Below, piece by piece: positions 1 to 6,016 of a stretch of DNA of 10,882 bases (within the stretch, counting starts at the first letter, position 1; each line of letters starts with the position of its first letter). The stretch is from Gemmatimonadota bacterium. GTDB lineage: Bacteria; Gemmatimonadota; Gemmatimonadetes; Gemmatimonadales; GWC2-71-9. The notes under the pieces were generated by a model that ran no database searches, was not told the DNA's origin, and worked only from the letters and a program-made list of their open reading frames with translations. A program made the translations under genes and the position numbers. The stretch spans positions 1 through 10,882 of the forward strand of contig QHTP01000174.1 in NCBI GenBank assembly GCA_003220855.1, read 5' to 3'.

Positions 1-280
1 TGCCGGCGTCGAGCAGTAGGAACAGGCCGTCGCCGGACGGCAGGCCGCGGGCGCGGTTCTCGTAAAAGCCCGTCGCCACCTTGAGGACGATGTGGCGCGC
101 GCCCTTGAGATGTGCCCCTTTCACGTGCACTTCCGCCCGCTCCGCCGGGAGCTCCACCACCATCGGGTCGGGGAGCACCGCCTCCCCCAACGCGAGCGAG
201 CGGAAACCCCGCTCCACCGCGCCGACCGCCACGGCGAACGAGACCTTGTCCCGGAACGCCTCGAGCGGCACGACCCGCAT
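1..280 (-). CDS. Ornithine cyclodeaminase / mu-crystallin family protein (N-terminal part, runs off the left edge)
   Basis: The 93 visible residues match the N-terminal third of the ornithine cyclodeaminase/mu-crystallin family, NAD(P)-dependent cytosolic enzymes that deaminate ornithine to proline or reduce cyclic or acyclic imines of amino acids. The signature is a VHVKGAH strand near residue 51 followed by LKVATGFYENRARGLPSGDG at 66-85. In the family this block carries the substrate-binding lysine (probably K67 here) and the conserved Asn-x-x-x-GLPSGDG turn; the LFLLLDA strand follows. The ATG at 280 lies one base after the TGA (282-284) of the aminotransferase gene, so translation is probably coupled and the two proteins likely share a pathway. 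The NAD-binding Rossmann domain lies outside the window, so the substrate cannot be judged. Family assignment is firm. Cyclodeaminase, alanine dehydrogenase and ketimine reductase activities cannot be told apart here. Confidence 0.9.
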   Translation of the reverse strand, partial: MRVVPLEAFRDKVSFAVAVGAVERGFRSLALGEAVLPDPMVVELPAERAEVHVKGAHLKGARHIVLKVATGFYENRARGLPSGDGLFLLLDAG

Positions 281-281
281 G

Positions 282-1406
282 TCAGTCGGTGAACACGCGC
301 TTCAGGCCCCGCTCCGTCTCCGCGAGCGCCGCCTCGAAGTGGTGGACCTCCTCGCCGAATCCGAATCGGATGTGGTGCGGCAGGCCGAAATGGTCCCCCG
401 GCACGAGCAGCACGCTGTGCTCGGCCCGCATCCGCTCCACCAGATCGAGCGCGCTGATCCCCTGCCGGTACTTCACCAGGCAGATCGCTCCCGCCTGCGG
501 CGGGTTCCAGCTGAAGGTGTCACCGAAGCGCTTCAGCCACCGCTCGATGACCGGGTAGTTGGACCGCAGGATTGCGCGCGTGCGCTCGAGCACTTTTTCG
601 CGCACTCGCGGCTCGAGCGCGACGGCGGCGAGGTGATCGCTCGCGCCCGCCGGCCCGATAGTCGTGTAGTCGTGGCGGGCCCACGCCTCGACGGAGAACC
701 CCGGCGGCCCCAGCACCCAACCGATGCGCAGGCCCGGCAGGCCGTACGCCTTCGACAGCCCGTTCACGACGATCACGCGCTCGTAGCTACCCCAGAGCGA
801 CGCGGTCGTGGTCCCGTCGCGCTCCGCGCCCTGGTAGACCTCGTCCGCCAGGAGCCAGGCGCCGACTTGGGCGGCGCGCTCCACAATGAGGCGTCGCATG
901 CCGTCCGAGAGCACGTGGCCCGTCGGGTTGTGAGGGTTCGTGACGACGACGAGCTTTGTGCCCGGCGCGATCGCGCTGCGGACTTCGTCGGCGCTCGGCT
1001 CCCACCCGGCCTCGGCGCGAAGCGTGAAGCCCCGGACCCGGGCGCCGAAGTTCTGGGCCAGCCCCCACGTCTGCAGGTAGTTCGGGAGCATGACGGCGAC
1101 CTGGTCGCCCGGCTCGATCAGCCGCCAGCACACCACGAAATTCGCCTCCGCGCTGCCGCTCGTGACGAGGATCTGCTCGGGCGATACGCCCGCGTAGAGC
1201 GCGGCGATCCGGCTCCGCAACAGGTCGGTGCCGTTCGACTGGCTGTAGCCGAGCCGCACGTCGAGCAGGGGCTCCCGCGAGGCTCCCGCGAGGTCGAGCA
1301 GCTCGCGGATCGAGAGCGGATGCACTCCCGACTCGGAGAGGTTGTAGCGCACCCGGTTCTCCCAGGTGCTCTGCCAGCGTTCCAGCTCGAAGGGAACGAA
1401 CCGCAA
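282..1406 (-). CDS. PLP-dependent class I/II aminotransferase
   Basis: A complete 374-residue fold-type I PLP enzyme of the aspartate aminotransferase superfamily (COG0436-like), expected to be cytosolic. Visible landmarks in order: SGSAEAN (83-89, cofactor phosphate loop), TNPHNPTG (156-163, with N160 near the cofactor), LLADEVYQ (185-192, with D188 contacting the pyridine nitrogen and Y191 the ring oxygen), NGLSKAYGLPGLRIGW (215-230, with K219 the Schiff-base lysine and R227 a phosphate ligand), and HHIRFGFG (344-351, with R347 the likely substrate-carboxylate arginine). All catalytic residues are present. The start is a TTG, supported by a GGAGGA motif four bases upstream; no closer ATG gives a full N-terminus. 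It sits 13 bp after a HAD phosphatase gene and one base before an ornithine-cyclodeaminase-family gene. Substrate is unknown; pairing with the latter suggests an amino acid whose 2-oxo product can cyclise to an imine. Confidence 0.93.
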   Translation of the reverse strand: MRFVPFELERWQSTWENRVRYNLSESGVHPLSIRELLDLAGASREPLLDVRLGYSQSNGTDLLRSRIAALYAGVSPEQILVTSGSAEANFVVCWRLIEPGDQVAVMLPNYLQTWGLAQNFGARVRGFTLRAEAGWEPSADEVRSAIAPGTKLVVVTNPHNPTGHVLSDGMRRLIVERAAQVGAWLLADEVYQGAERDGTTTASLWGSYERVIVVNGLSKAYGLPGLRIGWVLGPPGFSVEAWARHDYTTIGPAGASDHLAAVALEPRVREKVLERTRAILRSNYPVIERWLKRFGDTFSWNPPQAGAICLVKYRQGISALDLVERMRAEHSVLLVPGDHFGLPHHIRFGFGEEVHHFEAALAETERGLKRVFTD

Positions 1407-1409
1407 GGG

Positions 1410-1415
1410 TCCTCC
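1410..1415 (-). promoter_or_regulatory. Shine-Dalgarno that fixes the TTG start of the aminotransferase
   Basis: Read on the minus strand, GGAGGA is followed by CCC and then TTG at 1406. It lies in the 13-bp gap after the phosphatase stop codon. It is the only strong ribosome-binding motif near the beginning of this reading frame and argues for the TTG start rather than an internal one. Confidence 0.7.
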
Positions 1416-1419
1416 GGTG

Positions 1420-2067
1420 TCAGTCGTCAGCCGTCAGTAAACTGAGGTCTCGCGGTGTTTCCAGCCAGTAATCGGGCTCGAGATCCGCCAGGTGGGCGCG
1501 GTCGAACGGTCCCCACAGGGCGGCGGCGGTCTTGACCCCTGCCGCGCGACCGCACACCAGATCGTGGCGCGAGTCACCGATGAACACGGCTCCGCTCGCC
1601 GGCGCGCCCAGCCGCTCGAGCGCCAGGCGCACCGGCTCGGGATCGGGCTTGGGATGGGTGACGTCGTCCGCGCCCACGACCACATCGAACGCGTCCTCGA
1701 GTGACGCGCGCACCAGCCCCCGCATCGCCCCGCTCCGCATCTTGCTCGTCACGAGGCCCAGCCGGCGGCCCCCCCGCTTCAAGGCCCGCACCGCCTCGAC
1801 GACACCTTCGTACGGACGGACCATCTCGTCGTGGTGGGCCAGATTGTACGCGCGGTAGGTCGCGACCATCGCTTCGATCTCGGCCGGGTCCTCGGTAAAG
1901 CGCCGGAACTGCACCCACAGCGGCGTGCCCAGCCCCTCCATCCACACGTCGTCGGCGGGCTCCTCTCCCCGATGGGTCCGCAGTGTGTGGCGGTAGGAGC
2001 GGAGGATGAGCTCGATCGAGTCGATGAGCGTGCCGTCCAGGTCGAACAGGAACGTGGTGAGCGCCAC
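1420..2067 (-). CDS. HAD-superfamily hydrolase (phosphoglycolate phosphatase / PpaX-like)
   Basis: A 215-residue haloacid dehalogenase-type phosphatase with all four motifs. Motif I is FLFDLDGTLIDS near the N-terminus (nucleophile D9, acid/base D11). Motif II is LGLVTSKMR (T107-S108). The motif III lysine is in HPKPDPEP (K140). Motif IV is VFIGDSRHDLVCG (D165 and D169 for magnesium). A helical cap of about 60 residues sits between motifs I and II, as in phosphoglycolate phosphatase, PpaX and beta-phosphoglucomutase relatives. Substrate cannot be told from sequence. The GTG at 2067 is chosen because it gives MALTTFLFDLDGTL, the usual family N-terminus. A GTG at 2106 would add 13 residues and overlap the divergent antiporter start; neither has a good Shine-Dalgarno. 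It is first in a minus-strand run with the aminotransferase and cyclodeaminase-family genes, perhaps only as an operon passenger. Confidence 0.88.
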   Translation of the reverse strand: MALTTFLFDLDGTLIDSIELILRSYRHTLRTHRGEEPADDVWMEGLGTPLWVQFRRFTEDPAEIEAMVATYRAYNLAHHDEMVRPYEGVVEAVRALKRGGRRLGLVTSKMRSGAMRGLVRASLEDAFDVVVGADDVTHPKPDPEPVRLALERLGAPASGAVFIGDSRHDLVCGRAAGVKTAAALWGPFDRAHLADLEPDYWLETPRDLSLLTADD

Positions 2068-2100
2068 GCCGGAAGGTAACTTTGGGAACCCTGAAACCGC

Positions 2101-3687
2101 ATGCACAACTTCGAGACCGTTCTCGCCCTGCTCGTGGGCGTCACCTTCTTGGCGCTGGTGGCGCGTCGCCTCGACGTCCCTACGCCCGCTCTGCTCGTGG
2201 TGGGGGGGCTGCTGGTCGCGCTGCTCCCCGGATTGCCGGTGGTGCAGTTCGATCCGCAGCTCGTCTTTCTCGTATTCATCCCACCGCTTCTGTTCCGCGC
2301 ATCGCTGCTGTCATCCTACCGCGATGTGCGTGCCAACCTGCGGCCCATCCTGTTGCTCGGGGTGGGGCACGTTCTGTTCATCACGCTCGCCGCTGCGTGG
2401 GTCGCACGCCTCGCGATACCGGGTCTGCCCTGGGCTTCGGCCTTCGCGCTCGGCGCCGTCGTCTCACCGCCGGACGTCGCCGCCGCGACGGCCTTCCTGC
2501 GCCGGCTGCCGCTGCCCCGCCGCCTCGTGATCATTCTCGAGGGCGAGAGCATGATCAACGACGCAGCCGCCATCGTGGCGTACCGCATGGCGGTCGCGGC
2601 CGCGGTGACGGGCGGGTTCTCGCTTATGACGGCGAGCCTGCGGTTTCTCTACGTGGGGGCCGGCGGCATCGTCGTCGGGCTCGCCGTCGCCCGGCTCCTG
2701 GCGGAGCTGCGGCGTCACATCCACGATCCCGAGGTCGAGAACACCATCTCGCTCTTGACGGGCTACGCGGCCTACTTGCCCGCGGAGCATCTCGGCGTGT
2801 CGGGGATCCTGGCCGTCGTGGCGACGGGGCTCTACCTCGGGCGCGTCGGCCCGCGCGTCGTGGCGGCCGATACGCGGGTGCAGAACTCGGGCATGTGGGA
2901 CGTCGTCGTGTTCGTGCTCGAGGGGCTCATCTTCATCATTACCGGGTTGGGGCTGCGACCGATCCTCGCCGGCTGGAGCGGCCCGTTCGCCCGGGACCTG
3001 GTGTGGGGAGCGGTACTGGTGACCCTGACGGTCATCGTCGCGCGCTTCGTGTGGGTGTTCCCCGCGACGTACCTCCCGCGGTTCCTGAGCGCGCGTGTCC
3101 GGAAGCGCGACCCCTACCCGTCATGGCGGCTGCCGGTGGTTGTCTCCTGGGCCGGGCTGCGGGGCGCCGACTCGCTGGTGCTCGCCGCCGCGATTCCCAC
3201 GCTGACGGCCACCGGCGCGCCGTTTCCCGGGCGCGATGTGATCATCGCCATCACGTTCGCGGTCATCCTCGTGACGCTGCTGGGCCAGGGCTTCTCCCTG
3301 GCGCCGCTGCTCCGGTGGCTGGGGGTGCGCGAGACTGGCGAGCAGGACGAGCGCGAGGAGATCGGCGCCCGGCTGCGCACCGCCGAGGCGGCGCTGGCGC
3401 GGCTCGAGGAGCTCACGCACGAGTCGTGGATGCATCCCGACGCGTTGGCCCACACCCGAGACCGCTACCGCTATCGGGCCCGCCACCTGCGGGGTCACGC
3501 GGATGGCACGCTGGACGGCCCATTGGAGGCCAAGTCCGAGGCCCACACGCGGCTCGCGCGCGAGCTGCTCGCGGCGGAGCGGCGGGAGCTCCTGCGCCTG
3601 CGGGACGAGGGTACGATCGGCGACGCGGTGATGCGACGCGTGCAGCGCGAGCTCGACTACGAGGAGCTGCTGCTGCATCACGAGTGA
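2101..3687 (+). CDS. Na+/H+ antiporter, CPA1 / NhaP-type
   Basis: A 528-residue inner-membrane cation:proton antiporter, probably exporting Na+ (or K+) in exchange for H+. About twelve hydrophobic segments span residues 5-402. Family landmarks are visible: FIPPLLFRASL (59-69), GAVVSPPDVAAAT (118-130, equivalent to the TDP unwound helix, with D125), LEGESMINDAAAIV (146-159, the transport-site N153-D154 pair), FVLEGLIFIITGL (271-283) and SWAGLRGADSLVLA (349-362). Residues from about 405 to the end form a charged, helical cytosolic tail rich in Arg and Glu, of a length usual for bacterial CPA1 proteins. The ATG at 2101 has no nearby Shine-Dalgarno, so the transcript may be leaderless or translated weakly. 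It diverges from the phosphatase gene and converges on the helicase gene, with four bases between the stop codons. No regulator is adjacent. Family is firm; ion specificity is not. Confidence 0.94.
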   Translation: MHNFETVLALLVGVTFLALVARRLDVPTPALLVVGGLLVALLPGLPVVQFDPQLVFLVFIPPLLFRASLLSSYRDVRANLRPILLLGVGHVLFITLAAAWVARLAIPGLPWASAFALGAVVSPPDVAAATAFLRRLPLPRRLVIILEGESMINDAAAIVAYRMAVAAAVTGGFSLMTASLRFLYVGAGGIVVGLAVARLLAELRRHIHDPEVENTISLLTGYAAYLPAEHLGVSGILAVVATGLYLGRVGPRVVAADTRVQNSGMWDVVVFVLEGLIFIITGLGLRPILAGWSGPFARDLVWGAVLVTLTVIVARFVWVFPATYLPRFLSARVRKRDPYPSWRLPVVVSWAGLRGADSLVLAAAIPTLTATGAPFPGRDVIIAITFAVILVTLLGQGFSLAPLLRWLGVRETGEQDEREEIGARLRTAEAALARLEELTHESWMHPDALAHTRDRYRYRARHLRGHADGTLDGPLEAKSEAHTRLARELLAAERRELLRLRDEGTIGDAVMRRVQRELDYEELLLHHE

Positions 3688-3691
3688 GCGC

Positions 3692-6016
3692 TCAGCCGAG
3701 CACGAGCGCCGCTTCTAACGCAATCACGGGAGCATCGGGCACGCCCGCGGGCGGCGGCAGCCGCTCGTGCCACGCCAGCACGTCCCGCACGGTCAGCGGC
3801 GTGCGTCGCCCGAGCAGCTCGTCGAGCAGGACCTCCTCTCCTGCCGTCATCCCGAGGGCGAGCCGCGACACGAGGGCATCGAGGCGGGCCAGCTCAGTGT
3901 GGCGGCGCCGCGCCGCCGCGCGGCGCGCGGCCGTGAGTACCCACGGGATGAGCCGCCGGGTCAGCCGGTCGCGGTCGGCCGCGCGCCAGCGGGCCCGCTC
4001 GATCGCTTCGAGTCGGCTACGGACAAGCGGGGCGGCTCGTCGTATCGCCAGCTCGAGTGCGGCGCGGTCGAGCGGCGCCGGCGCGGAGCCCGCGGCGCTC
4101 TCGAGCAGTGCGGTGGCGCGCGCGGGATCGGCCCGTACGCCTTCGGCTGTCACCACCACCGCTTCCACCTGGCCGGCGAGCCGCACCACGAGCACCACCG
4201 CCCGCTCCGCGGCGGCGACGGCGGCGCAGCCACCGCGCGCGGCGGGCCGGCCGGCGCGTCCGGTGAGTTCCTGCAGGCGGTCGCACCAGTCGAAGGCGGC
4301 GGCCGTGCCGCCCTCCGCCAGCTCGATCTGTGCGGTGCCAGTCTGCGCCTGGGCCCGCGCCTTGGTGAGCCAGCGGTGCTCGATCGCGAGCGCGCCGGCG
4401 AGCGACGGCGGCGGCAGGAACGTCACGGTTTCGATGCGCGCGTGTGGCGAGCCGGCACGATCGATCCGGCCGACGCGCTGCGCCAGCCGGGCGGGACTCC
4501 AGGGCACGTCGTAGTGGATCACCCGCACGGCGTCCTGCAGGTTCAGGCCTTCGCTCAGGAGATCCGTCGCGAGCAGGACGTCGGTCTGCATTGCGGCCGC
4601 GGGCGCCGGGGCGCCCTGCGCCACCGGCGCGAACGCGCGCAACACGTCGGCCCGGGTCGCGCGCTCGCTGCCGAACCATCCCCGGTCTCCCATCACCGCG
4701 GCCACGCGGTGCCCGCGTAAGCAGCGGAACAGGTGCCGGACGGTGGCTCGAGGCTGCACGAACACGATCGTCTTCCCGCCCCGCTCGGCGAGCATCCGCT
4801 CCAGGGCGTCGGCCTTCGGGTCCGGGCCGGGCGCCGCGAGCTCGTACAGTCGTCGCACCGTGTGGCGATCCGCGTCGCTCACCGTCGTCTTGCCGGCCGG
4901 CAGGAGCAGCGGGAAGAGCGCGAGCTGCAGGTCGCCTTGCCCGGCGGGAAACAGACGCCCGAAATCCCCGCGCGTGAGTGAGCGACCCTCTGCCGCGGCG
5001 GCGCTGGCCAGCTCGAGCCATGCCTGGTATCGCGCCAGGGTCGAGCGGAACGCGGGGAAACTCGAGGCGAGCTGCGACAACAGCAACAGCCGGAACAGGG
5101 CCGCCGCTTCTCCGCCGAAGTCGAGCTGGACAATGCCGGCGATGAGACGCTCGAGCAGCGCGTCCGGCGCCGCGCCGGTGCGGACCACCGCCCCGTCGGC
5201 GCGTGCTGGGAACGAGAGCGTGACCGGGCCCGCGCTCCAGCCCGTCCGCGCCCGCTCGCGCGAGCGGGACACGCACAACCGGGCAGCGGCGGCGGCGACC
5301 GCCGTGGGGTCGGCGTCCCGGTCGCCGCGTGCGGCGCCGCGCAGCGAGGGGACGCCGAGGGGCGTGAGCTCGTGGTCGCGTAGGAACAGCCGCAGCAGGT
5401 GGCACAAGTCGCCCACGCGATTGTGGACGGGCGTGGCCGTCACCAGCAGGACCTTCGCACCCACGACCAGCCGCGCCAGCGCGCGGTAGCGATTGGTGTC
5501 GGGGTTGCGGAAGCGATGGGCCTCGTCGACGACAAGAAGGCGGCAACGGGCGGCAGCGGGCGGCAAGGGGCGGCAAGGCGTGGCGCTCAGCGACTCGTGG
5601 GTGACGCTCGCCGCCTGGGTCGCGAATTGCGCAAGCAGCGCGCGCCATTGGTCCACCAGCACCGCCGGCACCACCAATGCGAACGGCTGTCGCAGGGCCA
5701 GCGCGACGGCCAGGGCGACGTACGACTTGCCGAGACCTGGCGCGTCTGCGAGCAGCGCGCCTCCGTAGCGGATCAGCAGGCCGCGGAGCCGCTCGGCGGC
5801 GGGGACCTGGTGTGGGGCGAGCCATGCCGGCCACGGCGCCCGCTCTTCGGGCCCGAGCGGCGCCAGGTCGAGCAGCGCCCGCGCCCCGAGCGCCGCGACG
5901 GCCGCCGGCGGTTCGATCGCCCCCGGTGTGAGCAGGCAGGCGAGCGGCTCGGGGAGCGGGGCGAGGTGCTCAGAGAGGATCCGGGGCGGCTGCCAGCGCA
6001 CGGCGGTCGGCGGCAT
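3692..6016 (-). CDS. SNF2/DEAH-type superfamily 2 helicase of a methylase-helicase pair
   Basis: A 774-residue superfamily 2 DNA translocase with two RecA-like lobes. Motif I is ADAPGLGKSYVA (90-101), Ia is ALVVPAVLVDQW (113-124), II is VVDEAHRFRN (162-171), III is VTATPVHN (192-199), IV is KTIVFVQPRA (415-424), V is LLATDLLSEGLNLQD (481-495) and VI is RLAQRVGRIDRAGS (510-523). The SEGLNLQ and QRVGRIDR forms are typical of SNF2/RapA-like enzymes, including DrmD-type helicases of defence loci. Residues 1-85 and 575-774 match nothing I recognise; the tail is Arg/Ala-rich and helical. No nuclease motif is evident. The ATG at 6016 lies inside the end of the methylase gene (47-bp overlap) without a strong Shine-Dalgarno, which suggests reinitiation; a GTG at 6001 is an alternative start. 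Four 10-bp repeats encode the linker between motifs Ia and II. It probably moves on DNA for a restriction or defence function. Confidence 0.9.
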   Translation of the reverse strand: MPPTAVRWQPPRILSEHLAPLPEPLACLLTPGAIEPPAAVAALGARALLDLAPLGPEERAPWPAWLAPHQVPAAERLRGLLIRYGGALLADAPGLGKSYVALAVALALRQPFALVVPAVLVDQWRALLAQFATQAASVTHESLSATPCRPLPPAAARCRLLVVDEAHRFRNPDTNRYRALARLVVGAKVLLVTATPVHNRVGDLCHLLRLFLRDHELTPLGVPSLRGAARGDRDADPTAVAAAAARLCVSRSRERARTGWSAGPVTLSFPARADGAVVRTGAAPDALLERLIAGIVQLDFGGEAAALFRLLLLSQLASSFPAFRSTLARYQAWLELASAAAAEGRSLTRGDFGRLFPAGQGDLQLALFPLLLPAGKTTVSDADRHTVRRLYELAAPGPDPKADALERMLAERGGKTIVFVQPRATVRHLFRCLRGHRVAAVMGDRGWFGSERATRADVLRAFAPVAQGAPAPAAAMQTDVLLATDLLSEGLNLQDAVRVIHYDVPWSPARLAQRVGRIDRAGSPHARIETVTFLPPPSLAGALAIEHRWLTKARAQAQTGTAQIELAEGGTAAAFDWCDRLQELTGRAGRPAARGGCAAVAAAERAVVLVVRLAGQVEAVVVTAEGVRADPARATALLESAAGSAPAPLDRAALELAIRRAAPLVRSRLEAIERARWRAADRDRLTRRLIPWVLTAARRAAARRRHTELARLDALVSRLALGMTAGEEVLLDELLGRRTPLTVRDVLAWHERLPPPAGVPDAPVIALEAALVLG
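5541..5580. repeat. Four tandem 10-bp units inside the helicase gene
   Basis: Four consecutive decamers of the form CGGCAASGGG, where S is C or G and the sixth base is once G, occupy positions 5541, 5551, 5561 and 5571; the last copy diverges at its end. Read on the coding strand they specify helicase residues of about 146-158, a Pro/Ala/Arg-rich linker just before the Walker B DEAH. Ten is not a multiple of three, so gain or loss of one unit would shift the frame before the catalytic core is complete. Confidence 0.85.

Noticed and set aside
2082..4514. An 810-codon plus-strand frame across the antiporter and helicase end
   Set aside because: Its product is low-complexity Arg/Ala/Gly/Ser. 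It overlaps the antiporter in another frame on the same strand and the helicase on the opposite strand, both of which have clear family motifs.
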